Assembly: GCA_023412855.1 (NCBI GenBank)
Contig: JAEZRJ010000038.1
Coordinates: forward strand, 1 to 10,832
Direction: 5' to 3'
From: Bacillota bacterium
Lineage (GTDB): Bacteria > Bacillota > Clostridia > Lachnospirales > Lachnospiraceae
DNA: 10,832 bases
Within the stretch, counting starts at the first letter, position 1; each line of letters starts with the position of its first letter. This document shows positions 1-6,406 of the stretch, piece by piece. A model generated the notes under the pieces. That model saw only the letters and a list, made by a program, of their open reading frames with translations. It was not told the DNA's origin and did not search any database. A program made the position numbers and the translations under genes.

Positions 1-90
1 GGGACTATCTTCGGCGGTTTGGGTTCTGCTCCTGCGGGGGCGGCTCGGGTTTTCTAAATGGAACCGGTAGGAGGTGAAAGGGGCCGGGCC

Positions 91-122
91 GGCAGCAAAG
101 CACATCCGTGTGCTGTGCTGCC
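91..122. other. Internal hairpin 1, TCCG loop
   Basis: GGCAGCA (91-97) pairs with TGCTGCC (116-122). After a single A/G mismatch (98/115), AGCACA (99-104) pairs with TGTGCT (109-114), leaving the four-base loop TCCG (105-108). That is 13 base pairs with one internal mismatch. If transcribed on the + strand the loop is UCCG, a member of the UNCG tetraloop family, although closed here by A-U instead of the usual C-G. It sits at the tip of the long stem formed by 1-65 and 163-228. Confidence 0.8.
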
Positions 123-123
123 T

Positions 124-147
124 AAACGCCGCATCCGTGCGGCGTTT
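124..147. other. Internal hairpin 2, TCCG loop, terminator-like
   Basis: AAACGCCGCA (124-133) pairs perfectly with TGCGGCGTTT (138-147) around the loop TCCG (134-137), a 10-bp GC-rich stem. It begins one base after hairpin 1 ends. A short T run (145-148) ends the stem, so on the + strand it could act as a weak intrinsic terminator, but the tract is only four T and is followed by CCC. The loop and its two flanking bases on each side (CA-TCCG-TG) are identical to those of hairpin 1 although the lower stems differ. Confidence 0.75.
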
Positions 148-228
148 TCCCTTGGTTTCGAAGGTTCCATTAAGAAAACGCGGCCGCGCCCTTAACGGAG
201 CAGAACCCAAACCGCCGAAGATAGTCCC

Positions 229-420
229 GCTCTAGGTCGTGAAATGGGGATGTGAAAATTCGGAAGGTCGTGGGGAGGGTTAGGGCGGCGTTGCGGTACG
301 GTGTTGGCGGCGGATGGCTGTGTGTGGCTCGCCGAAGGTGTATTTATTTTAAAATGGGTGAAAAGGGGTCTTTAGATAATAATGGAACAAGATATTGTAA
401 AAGTCAATATTAACCTATAA
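229..420. other. Gene-free, G-rich and C-poor spacer
   Basis: I see no credible gene here. The + strand is rich in G and poor in C: I count 6 and 7 C in the 60-base lines starting at 241 and 301. A cluster of G runs at 272-288 (GGGG, GGG, GGG, GG with one- to three-base spacers) could form a G-quadruplex. The short string GGTCGTG occurs twice (235-241 and 267-273). From about 340 the composition changes to AT-rich. Confidence 0.5.
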
Positions 421-421
421 A
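394..421 (+). promoter_or_regulatory. Weak candidate promoter upstream of the GH3 gene
   Basis: A possible -35 ATTGTA (394-399) is followed after 16 bases by TATAAA (416-421). The match to the sigma-A consensus is partial and the distance to the GH3 start is about 350 bases, so the leader would be long. No better + strand promoter was seen between here and the gene, but the AT-rich context makes chance matches likely. Confidence 0.25.
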
Positions 422-735
422 TAAGTCATGAAAATGAATAGAGCAGAAAAAGTGGGTGTGGTAGTATAGGGGTAGATGGACTCGTGGGATTTCATGGTAA
501 GTAAGAGGGTGAACGTAAGGGGGCAGGGGCAAAAGAAATGGGGGATTTGTTGTGAACGAAAAGTCAAAAAAGGAAAGAGAAGTAGGAAGATAAGTAAAAA
601 GAGAATCAGGGCGAAGTCGATAAGGGAGAAATTAGTAAAAAAATTATTAAAGAGGAAATTAATAAAGAAAAACAATAAAAGAGAATAATAAAGAAAAAGC
701 AATAAAAAAGAAAACAAATAATACATGCGTAGGTA
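421..735. other. Purine-rich gene-free tract
   Basis: The + strand is strongly biased to A and G. Over 541-720 I count 36 pyrimidines (28 T, 8 C) in 180 bases, so about 80% purine. G runs at 507-509, 519-523, 526-529 and 540-544 could form a long-loop G-quadruplex. A reading frame of 70 codons at 476-688 is open, but its product is almost only Lys, Arg, Ile and Ser, as expected from translating A/G-rich DNA, and its upstream AGGGG lies only three bases from the ATG. I treat it as non-coding. The tract may be a long untranslated leader of the GH3 gene or decayed DNA. Confidence 0.55.
660..712. repeat. Imperfect tandem duplication, 26/27-nt unit, two copies
   Basis: The unit at 660-685 (beginning TAATAAAGAAAAA) is repeated at 686-712 with one inserted G (699) and one G-to-A change. 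It lies inside the purine-rich tract, about 60 bases upstream of the GH3 start. Slippage in low-complexity sequence is the simplest origin. Confidence 0.65.
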
Positions 736-758
736 AGATTAGGGTACAGGTAGATTGG

Positions 759-766
759 AAAGGAGA
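759..766 (+). promoter_or_regulatory. Ribosome binding site of the GH3 gene
   Basis: AAAGGAGA ends five bases before the ATG at 772, a strong Shine-Dalgarno match at good spacing, which fixes this start codon. Confidence 0.85.
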
Positions 767-771
767 TTTGT

Positions 772-3060
772 ATGACGGCGGAAAAGATTAGGGATTTGGT
801 GGCGCAGATGACTTTGGAGGAGAAGGCTTCGATGTGTTCGGGGGCGGATTTTTGGCATACGAAGGCGGTGGAGAGGCTGGGGATTTTGCAGTCTATGGTT
901 TCGGATGGACCTCACGGACTTAGGAAGCAGGATGATAAGGCAGATCATCTTGGGGTGAATGAGAGTATTAAGGCGGTTTGTTTTCCGGCGGGGTGCGGGA
1001 CGGCGGCGTCTTTTAACAGGGAGCTTCTGACGGAAATGGGAGCGGTGCTTGGTAATGAGTGTCAGGCGGAGGGTGTGAGCGTTTTGCTCGGACCGGCTGT
1101 GAATATTAAGCGTTCTCCGCTTTGTGGCAGGAATTTCGAGTATTATTCGGAAGATCCGGTAGTGGCATCTCAGATTGCGGCGGCGTTTATTAAGGGGGTG
1201 CAGAGTAAGAATGTGGGCGTGAGCATTAAGCATTTTCTGGCGAATAACCAGGAAACGAGGAGGATGTCGGTGTCTGCAGAGGTGGACGAGCGCACGATGA
1301 GGGAAATTTATCTGGCGGCATTCGAAGGAGCGGTGCGGGAGCAGAAGCCTTGGACGGTGATGAATTCTTATAATAGAGTGAATGGCACGTATGTGGGAGA
1401 AAGCAAGAAGTATCTGACGGATATTCTCCGCGGAGAGTGGGGATTTGACGGCTATGTGATGAGCGATTGGGGCGCAGTGAATAATAGGGTGGCGAATCTG
1501 AAAGCGGGAATGGATCTGGAGATGCCTTCCTCCGGGGGACAGAACGATAAGCTTATTGAAGAGGCGGTGAAGAATGGAAGCCTGGAGGAAAGTGTGCTGG
1601 ATACGGCAGTGGAGAGAATTCTGAATATTGTATTCCGGTTTGAGGAAAATAGAGATAAGACGGCATATTTTGATTTGGATAAGGACCATGAAGCCGCACG
1701 CGCAGTGGCGGAAGAGACTATTGTGCTGTTGAAAAATGACGGCGTTCTTCCCCTGAAGGAAAGCGCTAAGGTGGCATTTATCGGAAAGTATGCGAAGAAG
1801 CCTCGTTATCAGGGCGGTGGAAGCTCTCATATCAACAGCCATAAGATAACTTCTGCGCTGGATATGGCGGCAGGAAATCCTAATATTTCTTATGCGCAGG
1901 GTTTTATCGATGAAGAGGATAAGGCGGATGAAGCTTTATTGGCAGAAGCGGTGGAACTGGCTAAGGGTGTGGAAGCAGCAGTTATCTTTGCCGGACTTCC
2001 CGACTCCTTCGAATCGGAAGGCTTCGACCGGGTACATATGAGAATGCCGGAATGCCAGAATGAATTGATCAGACAGGTGGCGCAGGTGCAGAAGAATGTA
2101 ATCGTAGTTCTGCATAATGGTTCGCCGGTGGAGATGCCTTGGATAAACGAGGTAAAGGGCGTGGTGGAAGCGTATCTGGGCGGTCAGGCTGTGGGCAGTG
2201 CGCAGTACGATATTCTTTTTGGAAAGGTAAATCCCAGCGGCAAGCTGCCTGAGACGTTCCCCTTGAAGCTGGAGGACAATCCCTCCTATCTGAATTTTCC
2301 CGGAGAGGGAGACCGGGTAGAATACAAAGAAGGGATATTCGTGGGCTACCGTTATTATGATAAGAAGAAAATGGAAGTGCTTTTTCCCTTTGGATATGGA
2401 CTTTCCTATACTTCGTTCGATTATTCCAATCTGCGTTTAAGTGCAGACCGCATCAAGGATACGGATACCGTGACGGTGACGGTGGATGTGACCAATACAG
2501 GTAAGGTTGCGGGAAAAGAAGCAGTTCAGCTTTATATCAGCGATAAGGAAAGCAGTGTAATCCGTCCGGTAAAGGAACTGAAGGATTTTGCGAAGGTTTC
2601 CCTGGAACCGGGAGAAACGAAGACGGTGAGCTTCCGGCTTTCCAAGCGCTCTTTCGCATATTACAATACGGCAATTAACGACTGGCATGTAGAAACGGGA
2701 GAATTTGACATTATGATTGGAAAATCCTCCAGGAACATAGTGTTGACGAAGGAAATTCACGTGGAGTCTACGGTAAAGCTGCCGGTAGTCTATACTACGG
2801 ATTCTATTATGGAGGATATCTTCAAAAATCCTGAAGCGAAGGAGCGGGTCATGAAGATTATGGGCAGCAATATGGATATCATAATGACCACTGATAAAGA
2901 TAAGAAAGACAGTGCTTCCGCTCAGGCTATTACGCCCCAAATGCAGGAGGCTATGATGAAGTACATGCCCCTTCGCGGGGTGGTAAGCTTTGGAGGCGGA
3001 GAGGCTGGAATTTCTATGGATGATATCAGGACTTTTGTGGATGAGCTCAATGGGCTGTAA
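772..3060 (+). CDS. Glycoside hydrolase family 3 enzyme, beta-glucosidase type, cytoplasmic
   Basis: Predicted to release terminal beta-linked sugars (probably glucose) from imported oligosaccharides. The 762-residue protein has the GH3 N-terminal barrel (about 10-290) with SDGPHGLR (44-51), the long GP-VNI-R-P-GRNFE-Y-EDP block (107-129), KHFLANNQE (153-161) and GFDGYVMSDWGA (224-235), where Asp232 is the expected nucleophile. The second alpha/beta domain (about 310-500) holds ESEGFDR (414-420), which by family analogy carries the acid/base Glu (Glu414 or Glu416). A fibronectin-III-like domain follows (about 555-655), ending in the usual GEFDIMIG block. The PA14 insert found in some GH3 enzymes is absent. 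About 100 extra C-terminal residues (from about 665) form a Met- and Lys-rich tail. There is no signal peptide, so it acts inside the cell. It appears monocistronic. The first part of the gene is C-poor and G/T-rich, unlike its second half. The exact sugar (glucoside, xyloside, other) cannot be read from sequence. Confidence 0.93.
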   Translation: MTAEKIRDLVAQMTLEEKASMCSGADFWHTKAVERLGILQSMVSDGPHGLRKQDDKADHLGVNESIKAVCFPAGCGTAASFNRELLTEMGAVLGNECQAEGVSVLLGPAVNIKRSPLCGRNFEYYSEDPVVASQIAAAFIKGVQSKNVGVSIKHFLANNQETRRMSVSAEVDERTMREIYLAAFEGAVREQKPWTVMNSYNRVNGTYVGESKKYLTDILRGEWGFDGYVMSDWGAVNNRVANLKAGMDLEMPSSGGQNDKLIEEAVKNGSLEESVLDTAVERILNIVFRFEENRDKTAYFDLDKDHEAARAVAEETIVLLKNDGVLPLKESAKVAFIGKYAKKPRYQGGGSSHINSHKITSALDMAAGNPNISYAQGFIDEEDKADEALLAEAVELAKGVEAAVIFAGLPDSFESEGFDRVHMRMPECQNELIRQVAQVQKNVIVVLHNGSPVEMPWINEVKGVVEAYLGGQAVGSAQYDILFGKVNPSGKLPETFPLKLEDNPSYLNFPGEGDRVEYKEGIFVGYRYYDKKKMEVLFPFGYGLSYTSFDYSNLRLSADRIKDTDTVTVTVDVTNTGKVAGKEAVQLYISDKESSVIRPVKELKDFAKVSLEPGETKTVSFRLSKRSFAYYNTAINDWHVETGEFDIMIGKSSRNIVLTKEIHVESTVKLPVVYTTDSIMEDIFKNPEAKERVMKIMGSNMDIIMTTDKDKKDSASAQAITPQMQEAMMKYMPLRGVVSFGGGEAGISMDDIRTFVDELNGL

Positions 3061-3143
3061 GGGGAGATTTATGGCGTCGTCGTCTTAAGCTTTCGGAACC
3101 GCATAGGGCATTGCATATGAATTTGCATGGAAAAGGAACTTTA

Positions 3144-3178
3144 AAGAGCCGGGAAGTTAATGTTTTCCGGTTCTTTTT
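3144..3178 (+). terminator. Intrinsic terminator of the GH3 gene
   Basis: AAGAGCCGGGAA (3144-3155) pairs with TTTCCGGTTCTT (3164-3175): 12 pairs including two G-U, an 8-base loop, then a run of five T (3174-3178). It lies 83 bases after the stop codon. Confidence 0.85.
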
Positions 3179-3415
3179 ATGTAATAGAAAGTGCGCCGAA
3201 AAGCTGCCTTAAAAGCCGGGTCAACGCGGCTCTGACCATACAAATACCGGAGTATAGCCTTTTAGTCAACCATCCTGCCCTAAAACTTGATTTTGTTTAT
3301 TTTTCACATATATTACCATTTTTTAAACAAGAGGTAGTTTACTTTGTACTTTGCAATTTTGTAAAGTGTCAGCCCAACCCTTCTTTTTTCCAGCGTTCTG
3401 CCAGTATCTTAATCT
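3179..3415. other. Gene-free spacer before the EAL operon, with a 20-bp dyad
   Basis: No credible gene is present; short open frames here lack ribosome binding sites and family resemblance. A 20-bp imperfect palindrome at 3348-3367 (ACTTTGCAAT and TTTGTAAAGT) has nine of ten positions symmetrical, and its left half is preceded by ACTTTGT, giving a short direct repeat ACTTTGT-ACTTTGC (3341-3354). It lies about 60-80 bases upstream of the -10 boxes, where an activator could bind, but this is only a positional inference. I recognised no cyclic-di-GMP riboswitch core in this spacer. Confidence 0.4.
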
Positions 3416-3444
3416 TTGGGTTTGTGGTATAATTTGCCTATAAT
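3416..3444 (+). promoter_or_regulatory. Promoter region of the EAL-YitT operon with two -10 boxes
   Basis: Two perfect TATAAT hexamers lie 11 bases apart, at 3428-3433 and 3439-3444. The first is preceded by TGG, giving an extended -10 (TGnTATAAT) that can work without a good -35. The second has a poor -35, TTGGGT (3416-3421), at 17-base spacing. Either would give a very short 5' leader before the AGAGGA ribosome binding site (3455-3460) and the ATG at 3470. Confidence 0.65.
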
Positions 3445-3469
3445 TGTGGATTTTAGAGGAAAAGATTAA

Positions 3470-6373
3470 ATGAACATAAGGAACAAAAAGATAAAGTTTT
3501 TCGGTGTGCTGGGTGCATTGGCAGTGATTGTACTGCTTTTGCTTCCGGCAGTGCAGCTCCATGCCGAAGAAGATGGATATAGAGTCAGAGTAGGGTATTT
3601 TATTATGCCGGGTTATCAGGAGTCTACCGTAGGTGGCAGCCATTGGGGATTCGGTTATGACTATCTGCAGGAAATTGCGAAATATACCGGATGGAAATAT
3701 GAATTTGTGGAAGCCTCATGGACGGAATGTCTGGAGATGCTGGAAAACGGAGAACTGGATCTCGTAACCTATGCCAAGGATTCGCCGGAGGATAGGAAGC
3801 ACTTCGAATTCTCTGAATATCCCATGGGAATGACCTCCTCCGTGCTGACGATTCGCTCGGGTGACACCGGTTCTTATTATTACAATGATTTTGCAAGCTT
3901 TGACGGAATGAAAATAGGTGCTGTAAAGGGCAGCGGCTCAGTGAGTGAAGTAAGAACGCTTTTTAAAGAGTACGGCATATCCATGACGCTTCAGCTTTTC
4001 GATACGGAGAAGGAGCTTCAGAAGGCGCTCAGCATGAAAACCATCGATGCAATCGCAGCGGGCAACCATCGCAAGCTGGATAACGAGAAGATAATAGCTA
4101 CTTTCAACGCCGCGCCGTTTTATGCGATTACACAAAGAAAAAACAAGAGCATCATGGCTGAGTTCGATAATGCCATGGAAGAAATCATGCTGACTAATCC
4201 TTATTTTGAGAAGGAGCTATACGATAAATATTTCGAAGAGAACGTTATCAACAAGGTTGCATTGACTCGTGAAGAAAAGGCTTATGCGGACAAACATAAG
4301 ACAGTTAAGATGGCGGCTTCCCCCGATTCTAAGGCTATGTGTTATTATGATGGCACCAAGTATACCGGAATCATTATCGACAGTATCAAGGCCCTCGGAA
4401 GGGAAGTAGGGATAGATGTGGAGTATGTGGAGACGAAGTCGTATAAGGAGAGTCTGGAGCTGCTTAATAGGGGCGAGGTGGACCTTGTCGGCGATTTCTA
4501 TACCAATTATAGCTGGGGAGAGAAGAACGAAGTGATACTGACTGCTCCATATATGGAGGAGCGGTATATGGAGGTACGCCGCAAGGGCAAGGAAATGCCG
4601 AAACGTGAGATGAAGGCAGCTACCTGTGAGAATTTTTTCTTCAATACCGCATATATATCCAAGTATTACGCAAATGAGAACATGATTTATTACGATACGG
4701 AGACGGAGTGCGTTAATGCGGTACGAAAAGGAGAAGCGGATGTTGCCTTTGTCAATCAATATACAGCGAAGATATTGTTCAAGGACAACAAGAACCTGAA
4801 ATTAAAAACCTATGCTCTCTACGATGCGGATCATGGCTTATCGATAGCGGTAGCAGAAGATAATAAGCTTCTTTGCTCGATCTTCAATAAAGCGATTTCT
4901 AACCTTAGCCCCAGTGAAATTATGCACATAGCGGAAATCCATACGCAGGAGGGCGGGCAGGTGTCCCTGCTTAGCTATATCTACTCCAATCCGGTGCAGT
5001 CTATCGTGATTTTGTGCGTGGTGTTCGGCACGGTAGTGTTTGTACTGCTCTATTTCATCATGGTGAAGAGAAGGTACAACAGACATATTTATGAGTTGGC
5101 TTACAAGGATAGGCTTACCGGGCTTGGAAATATTTATTCCTTTGAGGATACGATAGAAAAACGGTGGCTTGAGCACAGGGGAAAAGAAGTTTTTATCATT
5201 TCTATGGATATCAGCCATTTTGCTACCATCAATGAGACATACGGGCGGGGGATCGGAGATCATACCATAAGCTATGTGGGCAGAAAGCTGAATGAGCTGT
5301 ACGGCGAGGAGGGAATCATTGCCAGAAGTAAGGTGGATAATTTCCTGATTTTCGGAATTGCCGACAGAGAGGGAAAAATTACGGAATGGATGGACGCGAT
5401 CAAGCGGGAAATCGGAATATTCGCATTCGAAGAAGGCGGAATGGGAAAAAATGATATTACAATTAATTATAATTTTGGCGTTACCACAGTGCAGTGTACG
5501 AGAAGTACCTCAATCAAGAATCTGATCGACCACGCGGAAATGGCGAGAAAGGCAGCAAAGCGGAGAAATGCACATCTATGTTATTTCAATGAGGAGATGG
5601 AGCTGCAGCTTCTTCGGGAAAAGACGATTGAAGACTGCATGGGAAGTGCCCTTACCCAGGGAGAGTTTCAGGTATATTATCAGCCGAAGTACTGCATGAC
5701 GAATAACGAAATCGTGGGTGCGGAGGCGCTTGTCAGATGGCAGAATAAGGATTACGGTTTTATGAGCCCGGTGGAATTCATCCCTATCTTCGAGAATAAC
5801 GGCTTTATCGTGGAGTTGGATTTCTACGTGATGGAGCAGGTGTACAAGATGCTGCATGAGCGTCTGGAACGGGGAAAAAAGACGGTTCGCATATCGATTA
5901 ACCAATCCAGACTGCATTTCGCGCAGAAGAATTATATTGAGAGGCTGAATGAGCTGCGGGAAAAATACTGTATTCCTAAGGAGCTGATCGAGCTGGAATT
6001 GACGGAGTCCATTTTTGCACAGATGAAAGATATAAGTGAAATGGTGGATAAACTGAAGGCAAATGGGTATTATTTATCTGTAGATGATTTTGGAGCAGGC
6101 TATTCTTCGCTAAATATGCTTAAGGAGATTTCCATCGATACATTGAAGATAGACAAGGATTTCTTAAGCGGCGAGAATAAGAGCGAGAGGTATCAGAAGG
6201 TAATTCAGAAGGTTGTGGAGCTTGCGAATGATTTAAATATGGACATAATATGCGAAGGTGTAGAACGGGAAGAGCAGGCTAAGTTCCTGCAAAGCATAGG
6301 CTGCATGTATGCGCAGGGATATTTGTATGCGAGGCCTATGGCAGAGGAGGATTTTCTGAAACTGTTGTCTTGA
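3470..6373 (+). CDS. Membrane sensor: two SBP-type domains, degenerate GGDEF, EAL cyclic-di-GMP phosphodiesterase
   Basis: A 967-residue protein likely to degrade cyclic-di-GMP in response to an extracellular small molecule. An N-terminal hydrophobic segment (9-28) ending in LHA-E is a signal peptide or anchor. Two tandem family-3 solute-binding-type domains follow (about 38-258 and 278-495), of the kind that bind amino acids. One membrane helix (511-531) connects to the cytoplasm. The GGDEF-type domain (about 541-705) starts with the usual D-LTGL (547-552), but the signature site reads SKVDNF (620-625) instead of GGDEF, so cyclase activity is unlikely. The EAL domain (about 716-965) keeps EAL (752-754), Asn811 in ISINQS, Glu844 in ELTES (842-846), DDFGAG (872-877), Lys893 in LKIDK, CEGVE (928-932) and QGY (949-951), so phosphodiesterase activity is expected. 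The start is supported by AGAGGA nine bases upstream. It is the first gene of an operon with the YitT protein. The ligand is unknown. Confidence 0.93.
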   Translation: MNIRNKKIKFFGVLGALAVIVLLLLPAVQLHAEEDGYRVRVGYFIMPGYQESTVGGSHWGFGYDYLQEIAKYTGWKYEFVEASWTECLEMLENGELDLVTYAKDSPEDRKHFEFSEYPMGMTSSVLTIRSGDTGSYYYNDFASFDGMKIGAVKGSGSVSEVRTLFKEYGISMTLQLFDTEKELQKALSMKTIDAIAAGNHRKLDNEKIIATFNAAPFYAITQRKNKSIMAEFDNAMEEIMLTNPYFEKELYDKYFEENVINKVALTREEKAYADKHKTVKMAASPDSKAMCYYDGTKYTGIIIDSIKALGREVGIDVEYVETKSYKESLELLNRGEVDLVGDFYTNYSWGEKNEVILTAPYMEERYMEVRRKGKEMPKREMKAATCENFFFNTAYISKYYANENMIYYDTETECVNAVRKGEADVAFVNQYTAKILFKDNKNLKLKTYALYDADHGLSIAVAEDNKLLCSIFNKAISNLSPSEIMHIAEIHTQEGGQVSLLSYIYSNPVQSIVILCVVFGTVVFVLLYFIMVKRRYNRHIYELAYKDRLTGLGNIYSFEDTIEKRWLEHRGKEVFIISMDISHFATINETYGRGIGDHTISYVGRKLNELYGEEGIIARSKVDNFLIFGIADREGKITEWMDAIKREIGIFAFEEGGMGKNDITINYNFGVTTVQCTRSTSIKNLIDHAEMARKAAKRRNAHLCYFNEEMELQLLREKTIEDCMGSALTQGEFQVYYQPKYCMTNNEIVGAEALVRWQNKDYGFMSPVEFIPIFENNGFIVELDFYVMEQVYKMLHERLERGKKTVRISINQSRLHFAQKNYIERLNELREKYCIPKELIELELTESIFAQMKDISEMVDKLKANGYYLSVDDFGAGYSSLNMLKEISIDTLKIDKDFLSGENKSERYQKVIQKVVELANDLNMDIICEGVEREEQAKFLQSIGCMYAQGYLYARPMAEEDFLKLLS

Positions 6374-6394
6374 AAACTTATGACTGAGTTAAGA

Positions 6395-6401
6395 AAAGAG
6401 G
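6395..6401 (+). promoter_or_regulatory. Ribosome binding site deciding the YitT start
   Basis: AAAGAGG ends five bases before the ATG at 6407. The in-frame ATG at 6380 has no comparable site and would place this sequence inside the coding region, so 6407 is preferred. Confidence 0.75.
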
Positions 6402-6406
6402 CATTT

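Larger units (their letters stand above)
1..228. repeat. Long inverted-repeat element with two internal TCCG-loop hairpins (candidate MITE or structured RNA)
   Basis: Bases 1-32 are the exact reverse complement of 197-228 (outer ends GGGACTATC and GATAGTCCC). Pairing continues inward: 50-65 (TTTTC..GGAACC) pairs with 163-178 with one mismatch (56/172), and the GC-rich stretch 36-49 pairs with 179-192 with a few mismatches and bulges. The arms are therefore about 65 nt each and enclose a loop at 66-162 that itself folds into two hairpins (91-122 and 124-147). A further short pairing is possible between AAGGG at 78-82 and CCCTT at 149-153. No open reading frame of note lies inside. The architecture fits a non-autonomous miniature transposable element with long terminal inverted repeats, or a large multi-hairpin RNA. 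The left flank is outside the window, so a target-site duplication cannot be tested, and the stem could continue further left. The differences between the arms argue against a simple fold-back assembly artefact. Confidence 0.8.

Noticed and set aside
1..228. Retron-type ncRNA or integron attC site
   Set aside because: No reverse transcriptase or integrase is in the window, the two-hairpin tip differs from a single long msd stem, and I could not identify the paired core sites of an attC.
415..726. 103-codon Phe/Leu-rich frame on the minus strand resembling a membrane protein
   Set aside because: The hydrophobic composition is the automatic result of reading the pyrimidine-rich complement of a purine-rich tract; it is very low in complexity.
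739..1842. 367-codon open frame on the minus strand
   Set aside because: It lies antisense inside the GH3 gene, its product is rich in His, Arg, Ile and Leu without domain resemblance, and it is explained by C-poor codon use on the coding strand.
3160..3432. 90-codon open frame on the + strand between the GH3 and EAL genes
   Set aside because: It starts within the GH3 terminator hairpin, has no ribosome binding site, shows no family resemblance and covers the promoter of the next gene.
3179..3469. Cyclic-di-GMP riboswitch upstream of the EAL gene
   Set aside because: I looked for the typical conserved core and paired elements and did not find them; the promoter boxes leave only a very short leader.
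6380..6406. Upstream YitT start codon at 6380
   Set aside because: It has no good ribosome binding site, whereas the ATG at 6407 has AAAGAGG at five-base spacing.
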